Shown one piece after another: positions 16,176 to 23,798 of a stretch of DNA of 24,754 nt (within the stretch, counting starts at the first letter, position 1; every line of letters begins with the position of its first letter). The translations under genes and the position numbers were made by a program. The DNA lies in the IMG/VR virus record IMGVR_UViG_3300010160_000211, positions 1 through 24,754 of that record. One strand, written 5' to 3'. The notes under the pieces were generated by a model, which was given only the letters and a program-made list of their open reading frames with translations, made no database searches and had not been told where the DNA came from. Source of the DNA: a virus.

Positions 16176-16567
16176 TGAGTTACTTGGGAAATTCACCGCA
16201 GATTGGTCAGTATCGTAAAATGGACAATTTGACCTTTGACGGCGTACAACAGACATTTGACATCAACATCAGTGGCGTGCCTTTTAATCCTCCCACAGCT
16301 TATGCCATGATGGTGAGTTTGAATGGCGTGGTACTAAATCCTGGTGTGAATTTTTCAATATCAGGATCACAAATCAGTTTTGCAACACCGCCTGCGGCAT
16401 TAACACCGTTCTTTGGACTGTTGTTCGGAGATACACTATATACAGGCACACCCAGCGATGCCACTGTTACCAACAGCAAAATTGCACAGGGTACGATCGA
16501 TTACGACCGATTCAGTGTCAACACTCAAGCAACGTTGACAGCAAATCAAATCATATTTGGAGTTTAA
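16175..16567 (+). CDS. Small adaptor-type structural protein
   Basis: A 130-residue protein whose ATG overlaps the previous stop by one base; AGGAAG at 16163-16168 is its ribosome binding site. It begins MSYLGNSPQIGQYRKMDNL and continues FDGVQQTFDINISGVPFNPP, MMVSLNGVVLNPGVNFSISG and FFGLLFGDTLYTGTPSDATV. This is the free-standing form of the phage module that otherwise begins fibre proteins (compare residues 2-84 of the 12171 gene). The ending TVTNSKIAQGTIDYDRFS also recalls the segment that follows the module in long fibres. Function: probable attachment or adaptor piece at the tail or fibre base, by context. It ends 3 bases before the next ATG. Confidence 0.68.
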   Translation: MSYLGNSPQIGQYRKMDNLTFDGVQQTFDINISGVPFNPPTAYAMMVSLNGVVLNPGVNFSISGSQISFATPPAALTPFFGLLFGDTLYTGTPSDATVTNSKIAQGTIDYDRFSVNTQATLTANQIIFGV

Positions 16568-16570
16568 GAA

Positions 16571-19500
16571 ATGGCAAGAAAAAGAATATACGAGTACGTA
16601 TTCACACCAGGCACAGCAGGTCTAGGCACTATACAAGTCCAGGATCGTATCAACCTGGAGGACTTCTTGGCCATATACGATACCACAACCAACACATCAA
16701 TCTACAACTTTGGAGCACCCACACAAGGTGGTACAGTAAGTTGGAGTTCAGGCACCATTGCTGGGTTGCCCACAGCCTATGCAGGTGTTACCACACTGAA
16801 CTTGGACTTGGACACCAGCAGTCTAAGCGCCAATGACAAATTGGCCATTTATGTGGAATCACGTGAACTCGGCGTACAACCTTGGGAATTTGGCATGGAT
16901 GCCATTGGACGTGAACGTGTGAGCAATCCAGAGAGTTTGATTGACGCTGACTTTGAATATGGTTTGCAAAATACCAAATGGCAAAACGTCAGCACTATCA
17001 ACAACATTCCTAGTTTCTACGAAGATGTTGGTGCAGATTTAGTATACAACACCAATGGATATGCCACATTGTTGAGCAGCACCAATTTGCTGACCAGCAA
17101 TGCTGATACCAGTATCAACACAGCCGATGCTGGAACGCCGCCCTGGATCACCAACGATTATGCATTGATGATCAGCCAAACACAAGGCAACGTCACACCT
17201 TTTGTTACCAGTTATCTCACTGCCAATGTCAACAGTTCAGCAGAACGCACATTCACTGTGGCCAGCACAACTGGTGTTACTGCACTAGATAATATCATGC
17301 TGATTGGATTGCCTACCTCGGGTGGCACAACCACAGCAGTCAGTGCCATCACCAGCAATGCCACAACCACAGTCAATGTGGCCAGTGCTTCCGGTGCTGG
17401 TATTGTGGCTGGCACATACATCATTGTACAAACAGATACTACCAATATATACGAACTCATGGCAGTGACTTCAGTATCAACTAATCAACTCACAGTTGTG
17501 CGCCAAAGCAATGGCACCAATTCTTCATCTGCCAATATTGCCACAGGCAAAAACGTTTTTGTTGCCAGCACAATTGAAGTGGCACAAGTGCAAGAAGTTA
17601 CAGATTCAACCACACTGCAACTGAACCGTGGATGGTATAATATTTCTGCAGCTAATTCTTTTGTGACAGGTTCAGTGTTTCAAAAGTTGAGCAGTAATGT
17701 GGAATTGGTCAAAATGACCACTGTCAGCACAGCGGTGAATGGCACACAAACCATTAGTCGCACACAATTCAACACCACAGGATTGACCACTGCAGGTGTT
17801 GGGTCACCCTTGATTCGTATGACTGGTATGTTCTACGGTGGATCAAACACCATTCCCACTGTCACAGTCAACGTTACAGACACTCCATTGACTGCCAACG
17901 AATACAGCAGCACACAAAACACTTCAGCCACCAATGCTGAAGGTATCAACATTGTGTATTTGGGGGAAACCAATAACTTTGCTTACTACCCACGCAGATC
18001 GGTTGCAGTAGCGCCCGGCTATCCGCTGAATCAAACTGACACTTCCATACGTCAAGCATTTCCATATACCGGTGCTGACTTTGACATTGCGTCAATGGCC
18101 AGTGATGGCGGCAATCCCAGTATTATCACAGTGACCACGCTGTATGCACATGGTTTGTTTCCAGGATGTCCAATTGTTGTGGACATGACTGGTGGTACCA
18201 ACACTGAATATGCCGAAGGGTCGTTTATTATCACAGCCATTCCCAGCACCACCACATTCCAATTTACAGCCAGAACAGGTGCTGTGGTCAGTGGTACTTT
18301 GACAGCCAATATCAACGTGCGAAGCAATGCTGTGTTCCAATCAAGACCGTTTGATGGCGGTGTGTTAATGGGTCCCGGCACACCCACCCGTGGAGCAAGT
18401 GCAACTCGTGTGACCAAAAAATACTTCCGCTACCAATCTGGTAAAGGCATCTTCTTCAGCACTGGAACTGTGTTAGCACCTACCTTGGACGTGGCCAATG
18501 TTACATCTAGTGGTACTGTTGTCAACAGCAACATCACAATCACCACTGACATTGAGCACGGTCTCAACGCTGGCGCAACTATTACTCTAAGTGGTGTTAC
18601 CACATCAGGATACAATGCCACAGGATACATTGTTACAAGTATAACCAGCGACACTGCATTTGTGGTGCAAGCACAAGGCACACTGGGCAGTGCAACTCCT
18701 GTGTTGGGGCAACAGCCTAGAATTAATGTCACTGCGTGGCATGGGGCAAGTATTAGAGCTGGGTTGTTTGACGACCAGAACGGCTTGTTCTGGGAAAATG
18801 ACGGTATCACAGTGAATGCGGTGCAACGTTCAAGCACGTTCCAAACAGCAGGCCTGGTCAGTGTCAGTGTTGGTTCCAACCTTGTGACCGGTGATGGAAA
18901 CTGTCGTTTCCAAGATCAACTCAACGTGGGCGACGTTGTGGTCATACGTGGTATGACACACAGTGTGGCTTCAATCACCAACAACAATCGTATGACAGTG
19001 GTACCCACATTCCGTGGGGTGACGAATCAAGTTCGTGTGAAAATGGCCTTGCGCAACGAAATTCGTGTGCGTCAAGCAAACTTCAACATTGATCCACTCA
19101 ACGGCACCGGCGCATCTGGATTCACACTTGATGCCAGCAAAATGCAGATGTATGCATTGGAATATTCCTGGTACGGTGCTGGTACAGTTATTTGGATGTT
19201 GCGTGGACAAGATGGGCGTTTCAATCATGCACACCGTCGTCCCAACAACAATTTGAACAATGAAGCATACATGCGTTCAGGTAATTTGCCTGCACGTTAT
19301 GAAGCTATAAATGAAACTCCTACGAGTTCACTGAATGGCGCAATTACCAATAGTCAAACCACAATTACTCTGGTTGATGCCACAGACTACCCACCAGCGT
19401 CGGTAACATATCCTGCGTATGTGATGATTGACAGTGAAGTCATAAAGTATTCAGGTAAAAATGGCAACGACTTGACTGGTTGTACACGTGCCGCAACATT

Positions 19501-20527
19501 TACACAATGGGCCGAAGGACAAAGCCGCAGTTATACCAGTTCAGCAGCCACAACACATGCTGACAATGCAGGTGTTATATTGATCAGTAACACTTGTGTG
19601 CCCTTGGTAAGTCACTGGGGTAGTGCAGTTATCATGGACGGCAATTTCAACGGTGACGAGGGCTTTGCATTTACATACAACAGAAGCAACTATGGTTTGC
19701 CAGCTACAGTTGGTGCCAGCCAAACAGCGTTTTTGATGCGATTGGCTCCTAGTGTGTCAAACGGTGTTATTGGTGACTTGGGAGTGCGTGATCTTATCAA
19801 TCGTGCTCAGTTGACACTGCAAACACTCACAGTCAACGTCAGTGCAGGACGATACTTGGTGACAGGTATTTTGAACCCCAACAACATTGACTCAGCCAAT
19901 ACCACCTGGTCAGGACTGAACAATGCGGGTGGTGGCTTCCAGCCCAGTTTCTCACAGTTTGCTGTGGCTCCGCGTTATTCAAACGAAACCACAGGTGGCG
20001 TCCAAGCTGCTCCACTAAACACCACAGGTGGTTTTGCACGGTCAGGTGTTATGACTTCGGGCAGTTCTGTTAGAACGTATTCTGGATTGAGCCTAACCAA
20101 TGTGTCAAGTTCAGGTTCAGGTGCCAACGTCACTGTAACATTGCAAGCATTGAAAACTGTTTACAGTGATACCACAACTGCTATTACCATTCAAAATCCT
20201 GGCACAGGTTATGCTGTGGGCGACACTGTGAAGATTCTTGGAAATGTATTAGGTGGAAGCACCACTGCAAATGATTTGTTCTTGACAGTGGCTGCGGTAT
20301 CAGCCGATATCACCGGAGGCGAAAGATTGTTTGCTATCCCAATTCAGTCCACAGGTGTTAATAATTTGGACTTGACACAGATCAAACAGATTGGACAAAG
20401 TTCAATTCCTGGAACAGGCACCTATCCCAATGGACCAGAAGTATTGGCTGTAGTGATCACTGCATTGAGCACACAATCAGCACCAGTGGGCGAAATTCAG
20501 TTGAGTTTCCAGGAAAGCCAGGCCTAA
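16571..20527 (+). CDS. Large virion structural protein, 1318 residues
   Basis: Starts MARKRIYEYVFTPGTAGLGT, LEDFLAIYDTTTNTSIYNFG and later RVSNPESLIDADFEYGLQNT KW, which matches a large structural protein conserved in T4-like marine phages (known pattern MARKRIYxYTFTPG ... ESLIDTDFEYGxQxTKWE). It contains HG-LFPGCPIVVDMTGG near 520 and EHGLNAGATITLSGVTTSG near 660, two copies of the 'HGLxxGDxVxIxG' module, and NSQTTITLVDATDYPP with IDSEVIKYSGKNGNDLTGCT near 925-975, a segment common in large tail proteins. MDGNFNGDEGFAFTYNRSNY near 1020 is also conserved in the family. It is not GN-repetitive. Likely baseplate or tail-fibre base; exact place unknown. The start ATG 16571 has only a weak AAGAA behind it. 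Its stop overlaps the stop of the opposite Nudix gene. Confidence 0.75.
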   Translation: MARKRIYEYVFTPGTAGLGTIQVQDRINLEDFLAIYDTTTNTSIYNFGAPTQGGTVSWSSGTIAGLPTAYAGVTTLNLDLDTSSLSANDKLAIYVESRELGVQPWEFGMDAIGRERVSNPESLIDADFEYGLQNTKWQNVSTINNIPSFYEDVGADLVYNTNGYATLLSSTNLLTSNADTSINTADAGTPPWITNDYALMISQTQGNVTPFVTSYLTANVNSSAERTFTVASTTGVTALDNIMLIGLPTSGGTTTAVSAITSNATTTVNVASASGAGIVAGTYIIVQTDTTNIYELMAVTSVSTNQLTVVRQSNGTNSSSANIATGKNVFVASTIEVAQVQEVTDSTTLQLNRGWYNISAANSFVTGSVFQKLSSNVELVKMTTVSTAVNGTQTISRTQFNTTGLTTAGVGSPLIRMTGMFYGGSNTIPTVTVNVTDTPLTANEYSSTQNTSATNAEGINIVYLGETNNFAYYPRRSVAVAPGYPLNQTDTSIRQAFPYTGADFDIASMASDGGNPSIITVTTLYAHGLFPGCPIVVDMTGGTNTEYAEGSFIITAIPSTTTFQFTARTGAVVSGTLTANINVRSNAVFQSRPFDGGVLMGPGTPTRGASATRVTKKYFRYQSGKGIFFSTGTVLAPTLDVANVTSSGTVVNSNITITTDIEHGLNAGATITLSGVTTSGYNATGYIVTSITSDTAFVVQAQGTLGSATPVLGQQPRINVTAWHGASIRAGLFDDQNGLFWENDGITVNAVQRSSTFQTAGLVSVSVGSNLVTGDGNCRFQDQLNVGDVVVIRGMTHSVASITNNNRMTVVPTFRGVTNQVRVKMALRNEIRVRQANFNIDPLNGTGASGFTLDASKMQMYALEYSWYGAGTVIWMLRGQDGRFNHAHRRPNNNLNNEAYMRSGNLPARYEAINETPTSSLNGAITNSQTTITLVDATDYPPASVTYPAYVMIDSEVIKYSGKNGNDLTGCTRAATFTQWAEGQSRSYTSSAATTHADNAGVILISNTCVPLVSHWGSAVIMDGNFNGDEGFAFTYNRSNYGLPATVGASQTAFLMRLAPSVSNGVIGDLGVRDLINRAQLTLQTLTVNVSAGRYLVTGILNPNNIDSANTTWSGLNNAGGGFQPSFSQFAVAPRYSNETTGGVQAAPLNTTGGFARSGVMTSGSSVRTYSGLSLTNVSSSGSGANVTVTLQALKTVYSDTTTAITIQNPGTGYAVGDTVKILGNVLGGSTTANDLFLTVAAVSADITGGERLFAIPIQSTGVNNLDLTQIKQIGQSSIPGTGTYPNGPEVLAVVITALSTQSAPVGEIQLSFQESQA

Positions 20528-20949
20528 GAACTCAAAGCAAGATATCTCTCTACAGTGTCTATCTTGCTTTGCACAGCTTCAATATTCACAGTTGACCATA
20601 AGCCAGGGTGCATGGGTCTAGGCCATTGACCACGATCAATCCAGGCGTAGCCCAGGTGTTCATCATTTAACACTGGCACAAATTCGTCAGCAACAACACA
20701 CACCCAGGTGTTGTATTCAAACTGGCTGTCCGATGACGTAAATTTTTCTAGTGGAACCAAGCGTTGATATTCAGGCATTGAGCCTAGTTCTTCGATGCAC
20801 TCACGTTCCATGGCACCCAGCAGTGTTTCTCCAGATTCTACCTTGCCACCAGGCAGTCCCCATGATCCAGGATGGCGTGTGTCGTTGCGCAAGAGATATA
20901 GATAACGTCCAGTGGCACTGCTACGAAACCAAACGCCAACGGCTTTCAC
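20524..20949 (-). CDS. Nudix hydrolase
   Basis: A 141-residue protein. The full Nudix box GKVESGETLLGAMERECIEE then LG fits GX5EX7REUXEEXGU, with the metal-binding REXXEE glutamates intact; the preceding WGLPGG is typical. The family hydrolyses nucleoside diphosphates linked to another group (ADP-ribose, NADH, dinucleoside polyphosphates, capped RNA); the substrate cannot be read here. The GTG at 20949 is chosen: it overlaps the TGA of the gp15-like gene as GTGA, and GGAGG lies 8 bases upstream. An ATG at 21003 is in frame but would add 18 residues overlapping gp15 with no family-like sequence. Translation is thus coupled to gp15 and the enzyme is a late product. The stop codon overlaps the convergent structural gene's stop. 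Confidence 0.9.
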   Translation of the reverse strand: MKAVGVWFRSSATGRYLYLLRNDTRHPGSWGLPGGKVESGETLLGAMERECIEELGSMPEYQRLVPLEKFTSSDSQFEYNTWVCVVADEFVPVLNDEHLGYAWIDRGQWPRPMHPGLWSTVNIEAVQSKIDTVERYLALSS

Positions 20950-22349
20950 AGTACGATCCTCCAGGTGCCTCCAACGTATACACCTTGATAACTTTTGATC
21001 CATGCATCGCCAGCCCAACGATACTGTATGCCTGTGGTGATATTTGTAACATATTGTGTGCTGTTGGTTTCAGTGGCAGCACGAAACACCACATGCCAGT
21101 AGTTGTTGCTATATTCAATAATGTCATTGGCCTGTGCCACAAGTCCACGACCGTTCGCACCTACCCATGCTTGAGCAGGGTCAGTATTGTTGACTGATCC
21201 TGTGTCTTCGGTCAACAAATATCGTTGCCCTTCCAAGGCAGAATCTAAACCGTCGCCAGGACCTGATGTCAGTGGATTGATAACAGCATCAATAGGATCT
21301 AGTGTATTTTGCGGGGTAGTATCAATGTCAACATTATACAGCATGAATCTGTCATCGTTAGGGTCAAGTGCAATGGTGCCAATTACTTCAGTGCCGTCAG
21401 GTTGTTCCAAACATATTTGACTCACACCAGGTCGAAGTGTGCCATACAGGTCTACCACAGTCGGCCACAACAAGTTGGAGTCTGGAATAATTATTGTGGG
21501 ATCTAGTTCTGCGTTGTTGGGTTCTTCAACCACAGATCTTTGTTGCAAACATTGTATTTTGTTGTTAACCAGGACCACGGCCCAGTTGTAAGGTGTGATA
21601 ACTTGTCTGGTGCCCAGTAATAAATCACTGTCGGTGACTGCATTGTGTAAATCGCCTTGTGCATCATACATTGACGCAATCACACGTTCTATCACACCCA
21701 GTTTCTTGACCTTGGCTGGACTCGACAACCAAATTGGCATGCTAAAAGTCAATGTGGCAACGTCAATAGGATTTTCTGTGCCAATAGGAATAGTTCTGCT
21801 GGTCCATGCAGTTCTATCCAGATACATCACACTCAGGCTGGTCCAGTCAATGTAGTTGTCAGTGCTTTGAATTTCTAAACTGGGATTGAACAGTGTAAGG
21901 ATCTGCTCTAGCAACTGCAACTTTTGATTGGTATTTGATGTCCAGATATCCAATTGTATTGTGAGCTTGAATGGCACAGGCATCAAGCGTTCCACTGTGA
22001 ATGCACTGCCTTGTGTGGTTTCGTAGGTTTCTGTTGCTGAATCATAAGTGCGTTGACGCACATTGATCTTGCTCACAAAGTAAGGCTCTTGCATGCGACT
22101 TTGTTCATAGTCCAAACCAGTGATATAAAATGTCATTAGTGGTGTTGAAGGCAAACTGTTGCGTGAGTTTTCTTGTATGATGGTTTGCGCATTGCGACTA
22201 GCATCACCATAGCGCACAGGCACACGCAACAGCGTGGCAGCGTTTACTCCGTCGTTTTCATTGGCATACTCTACTTGAAAGCCTGAAAAGATTCTTGTGA
22301 ACTGCAACAAGAATCTGCGTATTTGTTCATCGTAAAAAAATTGCTGAAT
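20946..22349 (-). CDS. gp15: Proximal tail sheath stabiliser / tail completion protein, T4 gp15-like, with long C-terminal extension
   Basis: The N-terminus reads QQFFYDEQIRRFLLQFTRIF SGFQVEY, then LLRVPVRYGDASRNAQTII. T4 gp15 is recalled to start with a similar FYN...RRY...LFSNIQI, followed by RVPITYA, so this is the protein that caps the tail and joins it to the neck. Further family-like stretches are MTFYITGLDYEQSRMQEPYF, FKLTIQLDIWTSNTNQKLQL and LTFSMPIWLSSPAKVKKLGV. At 467 residues it is far longer than T4 gp15 (about 270). The extra 200 residues end in GQRYLL ... ANDIIEYSNNYWHVVFRAAT ... YRWAGDAWI, resembling the DUF2793-type module of other phage structural proteins. The apparent start is ATT at 22349, with AGGAG (22357-22361) 7 bases upstream; no ATG, GTG or TTG occurs in frame before TTG 22310, which would remove conserved residues. 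Confidence 0.82.
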   Translation of the reverse strand: MQQFFYDEQIRRFLLQFTRIFSGFQVEYANENDGVNAATLLRVPVRYGDASRNAQTIIQENSRNSLPSTPLMTFYITGLDYEQSRMQEPYFVSKINVRQRTYDSATETYETTQGSAFTVERLMPVPFKLTIQLDIWTSNTNQKLQLLEQILTLFNPSLEIQSTDNYIDWTSLSVMYLDRTAWTSRTIPIGTENPIDVATLTFSMPIWLSSPAKVKKLGVIERVIASMYDAQGDLHNAVTDSDLLLGTRQVITPYNWAVVLVNNKIQCLQQRSVVEEPNNAELDPTIIIPDSNLLWPTVVDLYGTLRPGVSQICLEQPDGTEVIGTIALDPNDDRFMLYNVDIDTTPQNTLDPIDAVINPLTSGPGDGLDSALEGQRYLLTEDTGSVNNTDPAQAWVGANGRGLVAQANDIIEYSNNYWHVVFRAATETNSTQYVTNITTGIQYRWAGDAWIKSYQGVYVGGTWRIVL

Positions 22350-22356
22350 TTTAATT

Positions 22357-22361
22357 CTCCT
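22357..22361 (-). promoter_or_regulatory. Shine-Dalgarno AGGAG that decides the gp15 start
   Basis: AGGAG begins 3 bases after the neck-protein stop (TAA 22366-22364). The codons downstream in the gp15 frame are AGA, ATT, AAA, ATT, CAG, CAA. The second ATT (22349-22347) is 7 bases from AGGAG, the ideal distance, so it is the best start. Confidence 0.6.
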
Positions 22362-22363
22362 GG

Positions 22364-23704
22364 TTAGGTGCCAGGCGGTAAGAACCCACCTTGGTCACCG
22401 TTGTCTGCACGTGGTTTAAGTATCTCGCTCAGGCTCTGACGACTTGGAATGTTGCCCAAGTCTTTGGTGTTTACTGTGGCTGTGTTATTTACGAAGCCAC
22501 TGCGCAGTGTTTTATTTGTTGGACCGTTGTTGAGATCTGTTCTTACTTTTTCGTCAACTTTGACCCATCGCAATCCGTCATATCGAAACAAGCGATTGGG
22601 TTTGTAGTCTAATCGCAGTATATACGCCCCCACCACAGGATTAGGCGGAAAGTTCACTGCAGATGTGACCGGAAGTCCGTTGGGCGCAACACCACCACCA
22701 GTAAGATAACCAGCTGCGTAGCCTTCGCTGGTTGGCGTGGTATTCATGCCACCTTGTGTGCCATCCACTGTGACATTGCCATCAGTGCTGAGACTTGTGG
22801 GATTGCCTGGTTCTCCTGTTGGCGTAGTAGACTCAAGATACAACACAGTATTATCATACCCTGACAACGGAACTTCTGCATCTGCTTGAGCCAAGATAGC
22901 ATCATTGATTTCGTAGTCTTTGTTACGGGTTCCCTGTATGTCGCTGATAGTGGCAGGATCATATGATGCCCAAAAATCTGTATTGGTGATGTCTGTGCCA
23001 GCAGGCACATTGCCTTGTGCTTGGTAATAAGTGTTGCCGTAATTGACAATGGTATTTGAAGGATAAAAATTACCTGGATCCCAGATGTTTTCTTGCACAA
23101 GGGGCTTGTTGGTAATGGTGTTGAACTCTTGCTGGTCCTTCATTGGTGTGCATTTCACACGCCACAAGTGGGGCAACCAAGTTACTGAAAATCCTTCACT
23201 GGCGAAGTCTGCGTCTTGTATCACATAGTATCTGGGCAAGGCTCGGGGGATATTTTGATTCAGCGGATGGTAATCTTTCAAGTTGGGGATCTCAATAACA
23301 TCACCGTTCATGAGTTTGCGACCAAATGTGTCAATCATGGTGTTGTAATGAAACGTCATGAATATGGTGTCGTTGTTGAGGAACAGGCCAAACTGTGTTA
23401 GGTCAAAGTCCACATCTTGTGTGTTGTAAACACCGCGCATGATATACACATCAGGATCATAAATTCTATCACGGTTCTCTAACAACAGCAAGTCCTGAAT
23501 GTTCAGCACATCCACTGTTTCGTATGTGGGCTGAGTGGCATCAAAATTTCCACTTAGTGCTGAGTCATCGCCACCCGATTGTGGACCCATGTATTTGTGA
23601 ATGTAGATATCCAATCCGCCCACAGTGTACATTTCACGTATGGTGCGGTCCAAAAATTGATAGTCTCTGGTGCGGTTGGGGCGGTATAGGGATAAGCGTG
23701 GCAT
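22364..23704 (-). CDS. gp14: Neck protein, T4 gp14-like, with chitin-binding-like insert
   Basis: A 446-residue protein, against about 256 in T4. The start is RPNRTRDYQFLDRTIREMYT VGGLDIYIHKYMG; LTQFGLFLNNDTIFMTFHYN and then LMNGDVIEIPNL match the order in gp14 (FGLxVxDExxLxI ... GDLIYFP). VTWLPHLWRVKCTPMKDQQE completes the conserved core. Residues about 205-248 (ENIWDPGNFYPSNTIVNYGN TYYQAQGN ... FWASY) fit a CBM5/12-type carbohydrate-binding module (W...Y..GxxVxYxGxxYxA...W). The tail is Gly/Pro/Asn-rich. gp14 joins the head neck to the tail. ATG 23704 is used because homology starts almost at once; there is no Shine-Dalgarno sequence, and a TATAAATA lies only 4 bases upstream. It is the first gene of the neck-gp15-Nudix operon. 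Confidence 0.85.
   Translation of the reverse strand: MPRLSLYRPNRTRDYQFLDRTIREMYTVGGLDIYIHKYMGPQSGGDDSALSGNFDATQPTYETVDVLNIQDLLLLENRDRIYDPDVYIMRGVYNTQDVDFDLTQFGLFLNNDTIFMTFHYNTMIDTFGRKLMNGDVIEIPNLKDYHPLNQNIPRALPRYYVIQDADFASEGFSVTWLPHLWRVKCTPMKDQQEFNTITNKPLVQENIWDPGNFYPSNTIVNYGNTYYQAQGNVPAGTDITNTDFWASYDPATISDIQGTRNKDYEINDAILAQADAEVPLSGYDNTVLYLESTTPTGEPGNPTSLSTDGNVTVDGTQGGMNTTPTSEGYAAGYLTGGGVAPNGLPVTSAVNFPPNPVVGAYILRLDYKPNRLFRYDGLRWVKVDEKVRTDLNNGPTNKTLRSGFVNNTATVNTKDLGNIPSRQSLSEILKPRADNGDQGGFLPPGT
22961..23092 (-). other. CBM5/12-like module inside the neck protein
   Basis: The 44-residue segment has an aromatic at the start (IWDPGNFYP), then TIVNYGNTYYQAQ and FWASY. This is the spacing of the small chitin-binding domain (W...Y..GxxVxYxGxxYxA......W). 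The module is inserted after the conserved gp14 core and is a known add-on in phage structural proteins; sugar binding is inferred. Confidence 0.6.
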
Positions 23705-23708
23705 GTTA

Positions 23709-23716
23709 TATTTATA
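23709..23716 (-). promoter_or_regulatory. Late promoter element TATAAATA for the neck operon
   Basis: TATAAATA on the minus strand (TATTTATA as written) only 4 bases before the ATG at 23704. With the usual T4 late spacing, transcription would begin at or within the start codon, giving an essentially leaderless mRNA. Confidence 0.7.
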
Positions 23717-23742
23717 GCACTTTGGGTTTACATTTGCTGGGG

Positions 23743-23771
23743 TTGACCAATAATTGCCAAAATGCTATAAT
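23743..23771 (+). promoter_or_regulatory. Sigma70-type extended -10 promoter, copy 1
   Basis: TTGACC (23743-23748), a 17-base spacer, TGC just before, and TATAAT (23766-23771): near-ideal -35, spacing and extended -10 for unmodified host RNA polymerase. It drives the gene at 23799 and is divergent from the late promoter at 23709-23716. Confidence 0.9.
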
Positions 23772-23798
23772 ATGGACTTAACAACAAAGGAGCCAACA

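Noticed and set aside
12171-20527. Diversity-generating retroelement acting on a fibre tip
   Set aside because: No reverse transcriptase, no template repeat with adenine-specific changes, and no C-type lectin variable end is visible. The repeats differ mainly at third codon positions.
20950-21018. Longer N-terminus for the Nudix protein (ATG 21003 or upstream)
   Set aside because: It overlaps gp15 coding sequence and lacks a ribosome binding site; GTG 20949 has GGAGG and a GTGA overlap.
22310-22312. TTG 22310 as the gp15 start
   Set aside because: It would cut off the conserved FFYDEQIRRF segment and has no ribosome binding site.
23754-23798. ATG at 23754 as the start of the small acidic protein
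   Set aside because: It lies inside the promoter upstream of the expected RNA start; ATG 23799 has an ideal AAGGAG.
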